From Labrenzia sp. VG12 (GTDB taxonomy: Bacteria; Pseudomonadota; Alphaproteobacteria; Rhizobiales; Stappiaceae), in assembly GCF_002237595.1 (NCBI RefSeq), contig NZ_CP022529.1:3782001-3846000 (forward strand): DNA of 64,000 bases, read 5' to 3'. The notes beneath the pieces were generated by a model that was not told the DNA's origin, did no database searches, and saw only the letters and a program-made list of their open reading frames with translations. Positions 48,612 through 56,672 of the stretch are shown one piece after another; the first letter of the stretch is position 1; every line of letters begins with the position of its first letter. The position numbers were made by a program, and so were the translations under genes.

Positions 48612-49715
48612 ATGCTGAAGACCCTCATTCTCTCCACCACCGCCCTTGCTCTTGGGCTGAACGTAGCCGCTGCCGCCGACCTGGCCGACATGAGCTGGGA
48701 CGACATCGTCACCCAGGCCAAGGCCGAAGGTGAACTGACCTGGTACGTCTGGTATCTGCAGGATGACCTGCGCCGGGCGGTCAAGGCCTTCGAAGACGAA
48801 TACGGCATCAAGGTCACCATTCCGGAAGGCACTGCCGCCGGCAACGCCGAGAAGCTCATCGCCGAACGCAATCGCGACGCCGGCGACATCGACGTCTTCG
48901 CTTGGGGCTACAACGACTTTGAAACCGTTGACCTGAGCGCCACGTTCCAGCCACTTGGCATGCTGCCGGAAGACGATGGCCGGGTCTCGGAGCTCGTCGG
49001 CATTGACGGCGCCGGTTTCGTGCTTGCCTTCTGGGGCAACCAGACCGGCATCGCCTATGATCCGGCCAAGGTCTCCGCCGACCAGCTGCCACAGACACCG
49101 GACCAGTTTGCCGCCTTCTGGACCGCCAATCCGGAGAAATTCGGTTTCAACTATGAAAAAGGCGGCTCCGGCCCCTCCTTTTACCAGAACACCTTGCGCA
49201 CGCTGACCGGGGTCGATTTCTCTGATGGTGAAGTGACGGACGAAAAGCTTGCCAAGGTCGGCGAAGGTTTCGACTTCTTCAAGGACAATGCCGAGACCTA
49301 TGTCGTTACCGCGTCCAACGCCGACAGCATCATCCGTGTCAGCGACGGCGAACTTTGGATGGTCCCTGCCTGGGAAGATCACCTGGCCGGTCTGCAGAAA
49401 CGGGGCGAAGTCCGGTCCGAGATCAAGTTCTACATTCCAGAAATGGGCATGAACGGCGGCGGCAACGGCGTGGCCATTCCGAAAAACGCACCGCATCCGG
49501 CAGCAGCAGCGGTGTTCGTCAACTGGCTGACCTCCGCGGACACCCAGACCATGTTCAACCGCGACTTCGGCACCGCGCCGATGCACGCCAAGGCAGATGA
49601 CAGCCACGCCCTTGTGCCGAACGAACAGCGCAAGAGCCGTCAGGCCTGGGCGGCTCAACCGTTCCGCAAGGCGGTCGAAGAAAGTTTCATCGAAAACGTG
49701 ATCCTTGAGCGTTAA
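48612..49715 (+). CDS. Periplasmic solute-binding protein of the importer
   Basis: 367 residues. Signal peptide at about 1-21 (MLKTLILSTTALALGLNVAA, cleaved before ADLADM). The mature protein is a two-lobe binding fold of the spermidine/putrescine group: GELTWYVWYLQDDLRRAVKA, then DIDVFAWGYNDFETVDLS, NQTGIAYDPAKV, LWMVPAWEDHLAGLQKRGEV and NGVAIPKNAPHPAAAAVFVN. Aromatic residues in the presumed pocket (several Trp/Tyr) leave the ligand open: a polyamine, sugar phosphate or glycerophosphodiester is possible. The last two fit the neighbouring phosphodiesterase. Confidence 0.9.
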   Translation: MLKTLILSTTALALGLNVAAAADLADMSWDDIVTQAKAEGELTWYVWYLQDDLRRAVKAFEDEYGIKVTIPEGTAAGNAEKLIAERNRDAGDIDVFAWGYNDFETVDLSATFQPLGMLPEDDGRVSELVGIDGAGFVLAFWGNQTGIAYDPAKVSADQLPQTPDQFAAFWTANPEKFGFNYEKGGSGPSFYQNTLRTLTGVDFSDGEVTDEKLAKVGEGFDFFKDNAETYVVTASNADSIIRVSDGELWMVPAWEDHLAGLQKRGEVRSEIKFYIPEMGMNGGGNGVAIPKNAPHPAAAAVFVNWLTSADTQTMFNRDFGTAPMHAKADDSHALVPNEQRKSRQAWAAQPFRKAVEESFIENVILER

Positions 49716-49789
49716 GCTGCCCCACAAACTACAGTCTCGCGTCCGCGCGGGACTGTCCTCCCTCCCATTGACCAAAAAGAAGAACAGCA

Positions 49790-50659
49790 ATGCCTCTTCA
49801 ATCCGCCTCCGGTGCACGGCCGCCTCTGAAGGAATTTCTGGCAGATCCCTCCTGGGCTCTGGCCGTCGTTGCCCATCGCGGCGCCTGGCACGGTGCACCT
49901 GAAAACTCTATCGCCTCCGTCGATCTGGCGATCCGCTGTGGCTATGAATTTGTCGAGATTGATGTCCAGGCAACGGCCGACGGCGCACTTGTCTGCCTGC
50001 ATGATGACACCCTGGACCGCATGACCGGCCAGCCGGGAACCGTTTCCAGACTTCCGGCAGCCGACATCACCAGCCTCGTCCTGAAAGACGGTGCCGGAGG
50101 TTCTCAGGCGCTCCTGACATCGTCGCATCCGGCCCTTCTGGGTGACCTTCTCGATGCAACCGAAGGCAAGATCTACGTGGATGTCGACGTCAAGCATCTG
50201 CGCGACCTGGAGCAGGTCGCCGATTTTGTCCGCACGCACCCGTGGCGCTCACACATCAATCTGAAAACCCTCGTCGCAAACGAAAACGACCTGCAACGGG
50301 TTGATGACCTCGAGCAGCAAACCGGCGTGCTTGTCAAACCGGTTATCCAGGTGACTGCGGAGACCCTGGGTGCTTATCTCGGGCTTCTTCGTCAGCGGCC
50401 AACACCGCTGGTAGAGGGCCTGTTCGACAGCTTTTCCAGCTTTGAAGCCTACGCCCTGGCTGCTCGTGCATCCGGAACGGACATCTTTCTGAACACGCTC
50501 GACGCGGTGCCGTCCGCCGACGTGACGGACAGCGATTCTCTCTCCAATCCGGCTCGGGGTTGGGGCCGGTTGCTGGAACACGGGGCACGATTGCTGCAAA
50601 CCGACCGCCCGGACGCCCTGAAGGCCTTCGGTGCAAGCCTTGAAAAAATCGCATCCTGA
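49790..50659 (+). CDS. Glycerophosphodiester phosphodiesterase (GDPD)
   Basis: 289 residues. GDPD-family TIM barrel: VVAHRGAWHGAPENSIAS holds the two catalytic-type residues of the first loop, followed by GYEFVEIDVQATADGALVCL and HDDTLDRMTGQPG, the metal-binding Glu/Asp and second His. These enzymes hydrolyse glycerophosphodiesters to glycerol 3-phosphate and an alcohol. There is no signal peptide, so it would work in the cytoplasm on imported substrate. It is the last gene of the ABC operon, 74 bases after the binding-protein gene, and a terminator follows. Together the unit could scavenge phospholipid head groups as carbon, nitrogen or phosphorus source. Confidence 0.9.
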   Translation: MPLQSASGARPPLKEFLADPSWALAVVAHRGAWHGAPENSIASVDLAIRCGYEFVEIDVQATADGALVCLHDDTLDRMTGQPGTVSRLPAADITSLVLKDGAGGSQALLTSSHPALLGDLLDATEGKIYVDVDVKHLRDLEQVADFVRTHPWRSHINLKTLVANENDLQRVDDLEQQTGVLVKPVIQVTAETLGAYLGLLRQRPTPLVEGLFDSFSSFEAYALAARASGTDIFLNTLDAVPSADVTDSDSLSNPARGWGRLLEHGARLLQTDRPDALKAFGASLEKIAS

Positions 50660-50714
50660 CAATTGAAAATGGCCAATGTCCGCGGTTCCGACTGACTGCG
50701 GGCGTTGCCGGATT

Positions 50715-50745
50715 GTCTTCGGGCCCGCGGAAGACTCTGTTTTTG
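50715..50745 (+). terminator. Probable terminator of the ABC/GDPD operon
   Basis: GTCTTC-GGGCCCGCG-GAAGAC forms a six-pair stem with further internal G-C pairing possible, followed by TCTGTTTTTG. It starts 55 bases after the GDPD stop. Confidence 0.55.
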
Positions 50746-50881
50746 CGTGAAATTTTCGGAAACACTTTTAGACGGCATGCCAGTCACAAATGCCCGCCTA
50801 GTAGTTTTTACTAAGTCTTTTTTTACGAATTAACTTCAAGGTTTTCACCCTGATACTTGATGTGAAGACAGTTCTTTTTGC

Positions 50882-51970
50882 ATGGCACAAATCCTCGCGG
50901 TTTCCGCAAATTGGAAAGATTTTCCAAGGCAGTTTGCAAAACTCGCCAGGTACTATCCTGTCAAGCACGTGCCCATCTCGAAGTTCGACCCTGAGACGCA
51001 CGACGACAACACCCTGCTGCTCATCGATTTCCACAATCTGTCACCCAAGCAGCTTCATGCCCTGAAACCCTGCACCAAGAAACGCAACGATGCCTCGATC
51101 GGCCTCGTCACAATCCGCAGCCGTCAGCAGGTCCTGCAGGCACGCGAACTCGGCGTCTTTCACCTGATCGACCGGGAGGACAGGTTCTCAAACCTGCTTC
51201 TGAAACTGCGAGAACTTCTGGGGGACTATTCCAGGCCGAACCTGCCGGCAGGCCTGCCGGAAAAAACCGTCCGCACCGTCAAGAGCACATCCGCTGCATT
51301 GAGCCACTTGTCGATGGCAGCTCTTTCCGGCGCGCCCCTGCCCGTCAAAAAGCTGGCCGGCAGCGCCAAGGACATGGCCGCAACCCTTGACGCGGAGGGC
51401 CTCGACAGCTGGCTGACAGCCGTGCAGAGCCACCACAGCCACACCTACTGTCACACGATGATGGTCGCCGGTCATGCCCTGACCTTTGCAAAGGCGCTCG
51501 GCATGAGCCAGCAGGAACAGTATCTCATGGGCCTTGGCGGTCTGGTTCATGACCTCGGCAAGGTGAAGATCCCGCTCTCGATCCTGGACAAACCGGGCAA
51601 GTTGACTGCCAAGGAACGTGAGCTGGTCAACAAACATCCGATCTACAGCAAGGAAATTCTGGAATCTCGATCGGAAATGCCGAAGCCCGTGGTCGACATG
51701 GCGCTCTGGCACCATGAATTCATCGACGGCTCCGGCTATCCGGACGGTCTCAGCGGCGACGAGATCTCCGAAAGGGTCCGGCTGCTCACGATTGTCGACA
51801 TCTACTCCGCGCTGACCGAAAAGCGGTCCTACAAGGACGCCGTGCCGCCACAACGTGCTCTTGCCATCATGGCAGACATGGGAGGCAAGCTGGATGCAGG
51901 ACTTCTGCGCAAGTTCAGCAAGTTGATCTCGAGATCGGATTTCGGCCGCATCCGCCGCAGGGCGGTATGA
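50882..51970 (+). CDS. HD-GYP c-di-GMP phosphodiesterase with degenerate receiver domain, copy 1
   Basis: 362 residues. The N-terminal 110 or so residues look like a response-regulator receiver (NTLLLIDFHN at strand 3 keeps an Asp), but the conserved Lys near strand 5 is missing (FHLIDREDR), so normal phosphotransfer is doubtful. Residues about 180-350 form an HD-GYP domain: LVHDLGKVKIPLSIL (His223-Asp224), NKHPIYSKEIL, HHEFIDGSGYPDGL (the GYP signature) and VDIYSALTEKRSYKDA. It probably hydrolyses c-di-GMP to GMP. The 222 bases upstream are AT-rich near the start. The next gene is a clear paralogue. Confidence 0.9.
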   Translation: MAQILAVSANWKDFPRQFAKLARYYPVKHVPISKFDPETHDDNTLLLIDFHNLSPKQLHALKPCTKKRNDASIGLVTIRSRQQVLQARELGVFHLIDREDRFSNLLLKLRELLGDYSRPNLPAGLPEKTVRTVKSTSAALSHLSMAALSGAPLPVKKLAGSAKDMAATLDAEGLDSWLTAVQSHHSHTYCHTMMVAGHALTFAKALGMSQQEQYLMGLGGLVHDLGKVKIPLSILDKPGKLTAKERELVNKHPIYSKEILESRSEMPKPVVDMALWHHEFIDGSGYPDGLSGDEISERVRLLTIVDIYSALTEKRSYKDAVPPQRALAIMADMGGKLDAGLLRKFSKLISRSDFGRIRRRAV

Positions 51971-52184
51971 GTCATGCCAAAAGGCATAGTGTCTGCGAAC
52001 TTCGCTTTTGATCGCCCGACAACACAACTGACAAGCCATGCTTGCAAAAGCCTGCTGACGTCACGCGAGCGCTAGCGCCGTTTCGAAAATTTCACATGAC
52101 TACATTGTAAAAAGTACGAATTAAACTCACTATATTTGCAGAATTTTCACAGTCTAACGCCCTCACAATAAATGTTTTTTTATT

Positions 52185-52233
52185 AAATGACCTTAGGTTC
52201 TCCTGACGCCAGTTACGTCAGACAAGGTCATTT
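52185..52233 (+). promoter_or_regulatory. Large hairpin in the 5' leader of HD-GYP copy 2
   Basis: Outer arms AAATGACCTT (52185-52194) and AAGGTCATTT (52224-52233) are perfect, and inside them CTGACG-CCAGTTA-CGTCAG (52203-52221) forms a second perfect stem. The right outer arm ends seven bases before the ATG at 52240 and contains AAGG, the only Shine-Dalgarno-like sequence in reach. If transcribed it could hide the ribosome site; alternatively it is a DNA operator. Confidence 0.55.
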
Positions 52234-52239
52234 GACGCG

Positions 52240-53322
52240 ATGCAGATCGTCCTCACGATTGCCGATGCAAAAAAGGCATCCCGGAATTTTTTTGGTATTT
52301 CTTCGACTTACCCGGCAAAACTTGTCGTCATTTCCAAGCTGACGCCTCAGCTGCCCGGCAAGACAATCATCATTGCCGACTTCCTGGGTGCAACGGCCGC
52401 CGACGTACAGCACATCAAGAACCTGCGCGAAAGAACCCCCTATCCATTGATCGGCTTTGCCGACCTGAAAAACCGTCAGCAAGTCATGCAGGCCCGCGAA
52501 CTCGGCTGCCAGGATGTCCTTGACCGGAACGAGCACCTCGGTTCGGTCCTGCTCAAACTCCGCAAGCTGCTGGGCGACTATGCGCGCCCGAAGCTGATGG
52601 GCCGTTGCTCGCCGCGCATGGCGGAAACCGTGACATCCGCCTGTTCGGCCTATGCGCAAATGTCGTCTGCTGCGCTGACAAATGCCCCTCTGCCGTTCGC
52701 GAAGCTCGAAACAAGCGCCAATCACATTGCCAATGCAATCGAGGCGGAAGGCCTCAACGCCTGGCTTTCGGCCGTCGAACTGCATCACAGCCACACGTTC
52801 TGCCACACGCTGATGGTCACGGGCCACGCCACCAATTTCGCGCAGCTGCTCGGCCTGTCAAAGGAAGAGCAGTCACTGCTCGGTCTCGGAGGCCTTGTGC
52901 ATGACCTCGGCAAGGTCAAGATCCCGCTGTCGATCCTCGACAAACCCGGCAAGCTGTCCGATGCCGAACGGCAATTGATCAACAAACATCCGGTCTTCAG
53001 CAGGGAAATCCTGAAAGACAGCACCGAAGTTCCCGCTGGCGCTTACGACATTGCGGTCTCGCATCATGAATTTCTGGATGGCAGCGGCTATCCGGACGGT
53101 TTGATGGGCAATGAGATTTCCGAGCTTGTCCGGATCACGACCATCTGTGACATCTACTCCGCCCTGACCGAGAAACGCGCCTACAAGGACGCCATGAGCC
53201 CCAGGCAGGCCTTTGCAATCATGTTGGACATGAAGGGCAAGCTTGACGACCGGCTTCTGAGAACCTTCAGGGACGCCGTTCTCAGCACCGAACTCGGCCA
53301 GCTGAAACGCACGGCAACCTGA
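52240..53322 (+). CDS. HD-GYP c-di-GMP phosphodiesterase with degenerate receiver domain, copy 2
   Basis: 360 residues, collinear with copy 1 throughout. The pseudo-receiver part has KTIIIADFLGA (Asp near strand 3) and CQDVLDRNEH where a conserved Lys-Pro would normally be. The HD-GYP half is fully conserved: GLVHDLGKVKIPLSIL (His221-Asp222), NKHPVFSREIL, HHEFLDGSGYPDGL, CDIYSALTEKRAYKDA. Identity between copies is high in the catalytic half and lower in the N-terminal half. A 269-base AT-rich gap with its own hairpin separates the copies, so they are probably regulated separately. No cyclase or sensor gene is adjacent. Confidence 0.9.
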   Translation: MQIVLTIADAKKASRNFFGISSTYPAKLVVISKLTPQLPGKTIIIADFLGATAADVQHIKNLRERTPYPLIGFADLKNRQQVMQARELGCQDVLDRNEHLGSVLLKLRKLLGDYARPKLMGRCSPRMAETVTSACSAYAQMSSAALTNAPLPFAKLETSANHIANAIEAEGLNAWLSAVELHHSHTFCHTLMVTGHATNFAQLLGLSKEEQSLLGLGGLVHDLGKVKIPLSILDKPGKLSDAERQLINKHPVFSREILKDSTEVPAGAYDIAVSHHEFLDGSGYPDGLMGNEISELVRITTICDIYSALTEKRAYKDAMSPRQAFAIMLDMKGKLDDRLLRTFRDAVLSTELGQLKRTAT

Positions 53323-53500
53323 TCCACCACGCAATCATTCAGTGCCAAACCAGGCTCGTGATCCGGCTTCAGTCGACAAACCGCGACCAGCGGGCATCTT
53401 TTCGATTTGCAGCGCGCCTCAGGTCATGCGCCCGGAAGCCCGGCTTCGGCGTGACAAAACATCAAGCTGGCGCTGGCTCTTCTCCGAAAGCGCCATTGCG

Positions 53501-54019
53501 CTAACCGCCGTAGCTTTCAATCAGGTCCGGCATGAACGGCAGGTCGGTGACACCGATGTCCTGACCGGCCTGGGTCAGAAGCGTCGACACCTGGCCGCGG
53601 TGATGGGTCTGGTGATTGAACATATGCGTCACCAGCACCCATCGCGGCCTCCGGCGTATCACCATGTCCGTTGAACGAGTCCAGTCCATGGTCTCCGCCA
53701 GCCAGTCCGAGGTGAGCTGCTCGGCAAAGGCCGAAATGTCACTGCACATCGACAGATGTGCCGCCTCAAGTTCGGCAAAGTCTTCGAAGAGATCGATGCC
53801 CATGCCCTTGACCGCATAGTGCGTCTCGGCAAACCGGCTCATCCAGACCCTGTCTGCGAAAAGAATGTGATTGAGTGTCGAGTGGATCGACCGGAAGAAA
53901 GCCCTGCGATCCTCCTTCCGCTCCGCATCACTCAATTGGCCGGCGGCCTCATAGGCCTTGCCCGTCATCCAGGCGTTGTACCGGGCCAGGCGCTGGTACA
54001 GCGCCGGATCTATCTGCAT
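53501..54019 (-). CDS. DinB-like metal-dependent protein
   Basis: 172 residues from ATG 54019 with AAGGA eight bases upstream. The DinB four-helix bundle is recognised from MQIDPALYQRLARYNAWMTG, the first metal His in SIHSTLNHILFADRVWMSRF and the HNHxxH-like element in VTHMFNHQTHHRGQVSTLLT. Three histidines bind a divalent metal (often Ni or Zn). Some DinB-fold proteins are thiol-dependent transferases; the role of this one is unknown. It follows the carbonic anhydrase gene by 34 bases on the same strand, so it may be in the bicarbonate operon. Confidence 0.85.
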   Translation of the reverse strand: MQIDPALYQRLARYNAWMTGKAYEAAGQLSDAERKEDRRAFFRSIHSTLNHILFADRVWMSRFAETHYAVKGMGIDLFEDFAELEAAHLSMCSDISAFAEQLTSDWLAETMDWTRSTDMVIRRRPRWVLVTHMFNHQTHHRGQVSTLLTQAGQDIGVTDLPFMPDLIESYGG

Positions 54020-54053
54020 GCAGACTTTCCTTTGAACGGTGCCGACAATCCTT

Positions 54054-54761
54054 TTAAACAGCCTCAGGGATGGCCGTTTCAAACCGCTCACTCTCAGGAT
54101 CCATGATCCTCAGTTCGCCGGACCCGATGTCAAACCAGGATCCGTGCAGTTCCAGTCCGCCTTGCTGAACGGCTTTCGCTATAAAGGGAAACGTCATGAG
54201 ATTTTTCAGGGATTGACGCACGCCAGCATATTCCATTGCCAATTGCGGGTCGTCAGCCTTGTCCACCGGCATGCAGGCCATCGCAATAGCCGCTGGTTCA
54301 AGCAACTTGATCCAGCGGCCAATGAATTGCCCTGTCGCCATGGGATCATTGGCGTGTTCGCGAAAGGCCTTTACGCCGCCACATTGACCATGCCCCATCA
54401 CGATGATGTGCTTGACTTTAAGGCTATTCACCGCAAATTCGATTGCCGCGCTCGTGCCATGCTGACCGTCGGTGTCTTCATAGGGTGGAACAAGGTTGGC
54501 GACATTGCGCACCACAAAAAGTTCGCCAGGGCCGACATGGAAAATGCCTTCCGGCGTGACACGGCTGTCGCAACACGAGATCACCATCACCTCGGGCTTC
54601 TGGCCATAAACAGCAAGCCGCTCATGTGTTTCCTTGTAGCGGACAAATCCCCTGTTCAGATAGTGGCCGTAGCCTTCCATCAGCTGTGCTGGAAATCTCA
54701 AAGACATGCCTCCCATCCGAAACCGCATCGCCGGGATACGGTCATTTTCCGGGAGGTTCAT
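54054..54761 (-). CDS. Beta-class carbonic anhydrase
   Basis: 235 residues from ATG 54761; shorter starts at 54728 or 54707 (MSLRFPAQLMEGYG) cannot be excluded because no start has a good ribosome site. The enzyme interconverts CO2 and bicarbonate. Zinc ligands and neighbours are evident: Cys64 in ISCCDSRVTPEGIF with the Asp-Arg dyad, FVVRNVANLVPP, and the second set in HIIVMGHGQCGGVKAF (His and Cys). The C-terminal half includes ELHGSWFDIGSGEL, a usual element. The gene lies downstream of sbtA and sbtB on the same strand, which makes sense for converting imported bicarbonate to CO2 or the reverse. Confidence 0.9.
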   Translation of the reverse strand: MNLPENDRIPAMRFRMGGMSLRFPAQLMEGYGHYLNRGFVRYKETHERLAVYGQKPEVMVISCCDSRVTPEGIFHVGPGELFVVRNVANLVPPYEDTDGQHGTSAAIEFAVNSLKVKHIIVMGHGQCGGVKAFREHANDPMATGQFIGRWIKLLEPAAIAMACMPVDKADDPQLAMEYAGVRQSLKNLMTFPFIAKAVQQGGLELHGSWFDIGSGELRIMDPESERFETAIPEAV

Positions 54762-54825
54762 ATCACTTGATTTGGAGAAAGCAAATTGACCGAGGCGACT
54801 AGCCGGATTGGGTGAGGCAATCCGA

Positions 54826-55137
54826 TTAGAAGCGCTCCGCACGCAATACGGTACAATCTGTCACGGAAATAACCCCGATATGCCGTTCCACAACAGCGAA
54901 CGCTGCTTCGAGCAATGTTGTCAGCCGGTCGGGCCGGATGATGCAGATGATCTGGACCATGCCACCCGCACGGGACACCTGCCCCTCCCGGCTCCAGCGC
55001 CCGGACCGGCCGCTGCCGCCCATCACCGGCAGGATCGTGTAACCTGTGACCCCGGCTTCTTCCAGCGCATCCGTCAACCGGGTTTCCAGAGGTGCTTCGA
55101 TGGTGATCTCGACCCGTTTGGCGTCCTTCATCTCCAT
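54826..55137 (-). CDS. sbtB: SbtB-like PII-family regulator
   Basis: 103 residues from ATG 55137 with GGAGG eight bases upstream, four bases after the sbtA stop. Ferredoxin-like PII fold with the expected elements: RVEITIEAPLETRLTDALEE, AGVTGYTILPVMGGSGRSGR (start of the T-loop region), then GGMVQIICIIRPDRLTTLLE and VVERHIGVISVTDCTVL. SbtB binds adenine nucleotides (AMP, cAMP, ATP) and, by docking to SbtA, switches off bicarbonate transport. The strict linkage to sbtA supports the assignment. Sequence between the T-loop and strand 3 is Arg/Gly/Ser-rich. No CxxC redox motif of some cyanobacterial SbtB proteins is seen. Confidence 0.85.
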   Translation of the reverse strand: MEMKDAKRVEITIEAPLETRLTDALEEAGVTGYTILPVMGGSGRSGRWSREGQVSRAGGMVQIICIIRPDRLTTLLEAAFAVVERHIGVISVTDCTVLRAERF

Positions 55138-55141
55138 GCGC

Positions 55142-56179
55142 TTATCCTCCGATTGCCTGGGCGATGCTGAGATAGAGGGGAATACCAATTGTCAGGTTGA
55201 AGGGAAAGGTGATCCCCAATGACATGGTCAGATAAATCGAGGGATTGGCTTCCGGCAAGGCCACGCGCATCGCTGCGGGAACTGCAATGTAGGAAGCCGA
55301 CGCGCTCAACGTCATCAACAGCACTGTGCCGCCTGCCGACAGCCCGATGAGCGTTGCTGCCGTCAGGCCCGCAAGAGAACCGATCACAGGCATCAGCATG
55401 CCGAACGCGATCAGGCCAGGCCGAAGCTGGTGCGCGCTTGCGCGCAGACCGCGACCGGCCACAAGGCCCATATCGAGCAGAAAGAGGCAGAGAACACCCT
55501 TGAACGGGGCGACGATGAAACTTTCGATCTCGGTCAGGCCTTTCGGTCCGGTCATGAACCCGATGACAAAGGAGCCGACAAGAAGCACGATCGAGCCGTT
55601 CAGAAGAATTTCCCGCCACAGCCCTTTGGTGTCCTGGGCCCGGTCTGATCCGTCGACGGGTTTGGCAAAGCGGGCCACCAGCCAGAGGGCAGACAGGATG
55701 GCAGGCGCTTCCATGATGGCCGCCACGGCAACCATGTAGCCTTCGCTGGCAATGCCCTGGCTCTGCAGAACCGAGGTCGCAGCCACGAAGGTCACGATCG
55801 AGATCGAGCCGTAGTGACCCGCAACCGCCGCCGCATCGGTGACACTGAGGGCCGTCATCACCCGCAGCAGACCAAAGGCTGCGAACGGAATTGCGAAGGA
55901 CAGGACAAGACCGGCCAGCATGCTCAGGAGCAGATTGGCATCGACCCCGTGCTCACTGACACTGACGCCACCCTTGAAGCCGATGGCAAACAGCAGGTAG
56001 ATCGACAGGGCCTTGGCGGCCGCTTCCGGCACAGACAGATCGGAGCGCACCAGCGCCGCCAGAAGACCAAGCGCAAAGAAGAGGATGATCGGCGACAACA
56101 GGTTCTGTGCCGCCAAGGCCAAGATCGTTTCTGCCAATGCCCGCTCACCCCTTTGCACCGCCGACAACCGGCGCGTCAT
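55142..56179 (-). CDS. sbtA: Sodium-dependent bicarbonate transporter SbtA
   Basis: 345 residues from ATG 56179; a TTG four codons earlier is less likely. About ten membrane helices. The N-terminal half has NLLSPIILFFALGLLAALVR, SIYLLFAIGFKGGVSVSEHG and the marker VAGHYGSISIVTFVAATSVL; the C-terminal half repeats the fold with FIVAPFKGVLCLFLLDMGLV and TLSASASYIAVPAAMRVALP. These match the SbtA family, known from cyanobacteria as high-affinity Na+/HCO3- symporters and found in various proteobacteria. It leads the operon sbtA-sbtB-carbonic anhydrase-dinB and is preceded by a perfect inverted repeat. Confidence 0.93.
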   Translation of the reverse strand: MTRRLSAVQRGERALAETILALAAQNLLSPIILFFALGLLAALVRSDLSVPEAAAKALSIYLLFAIGFKGGVSVSEHGVDANLLLSMLAGLVLSFAIPFAAFGLLRVMTALSVTDAAAVAGHYGSISIVTFVAATSVLQSQGIASEGYMVAVAAIMEAPAILSALWLVARFAKPVDGSDRAQDTKGLWREILLNGSIVLLVGSFVIGFMTGPKGLTEIESFIVAPFKGVLCLFLLDMGLVAGRGLRASAHQLRPGLIAFGMLMPVIGSLAGLTAATLIGLSAGGTVLLMTLSASASYIAVPAAMRVALPEANPSIYLTMSLGITFPFNLTIGIPLYLSIAQAIGG

Positions 56180-56190
56180 CAAATCCAGCA

Positions 56191-56210
56191 AATACGTATG
56201 ATTACGTATT
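56191..56210. promoter_or_regulatory. Inverted repeat upstream of sbtA
   Basis: AATACGTA-TGAT-TACGTATT is a perfect eight-base inverted repeat with a four-base spacer, beginning 12 bases before the sbtA start. It looks like an operator for a dimeric regulator, but no regulator gene is adjacent. Confidence 0.55.
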
Positions 56211-56294
56211 CGCGGCGGGTGTTACCAAGGACGTCGCGGAACTGCAATGAAAATCGACCTGTCTAGCGCCTTTGGTTAGAGCAAGACACAGAGA

Positions 56295-56672
56295 TCAGGT
56301 CGCAACGTTGACCTCGTGCGGCGTCTCGCCTTCTGCGTGATCTTCATAGGCATGGCGGATGTTGTCCGCCGGCAATCGGTCAACGGGTCCCGGCAATGGA
56401 TGAACCGGCCCGTGGTCAATGCCGGGTTCAAGCGCCTGCAAGGCCGCTGCCCGATAGGCGGCTACGCCGTCCAGTGTGTGATTTTCAGAGTGATGAGCAT
56501 CAACAAGAACTGCCGGATTGTCATCGGACACTCCGGTATCTGTTTCATGGCGCTCTGCGGTGTCACGCTTTTTTCTGCGGTCGTAGCCGGTGCCGTCACC
56601 GTCCCGGTCCGCGGGATACTCTGTCGCATGCGCCACGACCTGGGCCGGAACCGGCCGTTCAATCGTCGCCAT
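56295..56672 (-). CDS. Hypothetical hydrophilic protein
   Basis: 125 residues from ATG 56672, selected because AGGAGG lies just upstream at a good distance. Sequence is highly hydrophilic with many Asp, Glu, His, Arg and Pro (for example ADRDGDGTGYDRRKKRDTAE, then DDNPAVLVDAHHSENHTLDG and AYEDHAEGETPHEVNVAT) and no membrane segment or signal. Low hydrophobic content suggests it is largely unstructured. I recognise no domain. It lies between sbtA and the ethylmalonyl-CoA mutase gene. An overlapping frame on the other strand is taken to be a shadow because it lacks a ribosome site. Confidence 0.55.
   Translation of the reverse strand: MATIERPVPAQVVAHATEYPADRDGDGTGYDRRKKRDTAERHETDTGVSDDNPAVLVDAHHSENHTLDGVAAYRAAALQALEPGIDHGPVHPLPGPVDRLPADNIRHAYEDHAEGETPHEVNVAT

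Noticed and set aside
48603..49898. 431-codon minus-strand frame
   Set aside because: Opposite the binding-protein gene of a well-formed ABC operon.
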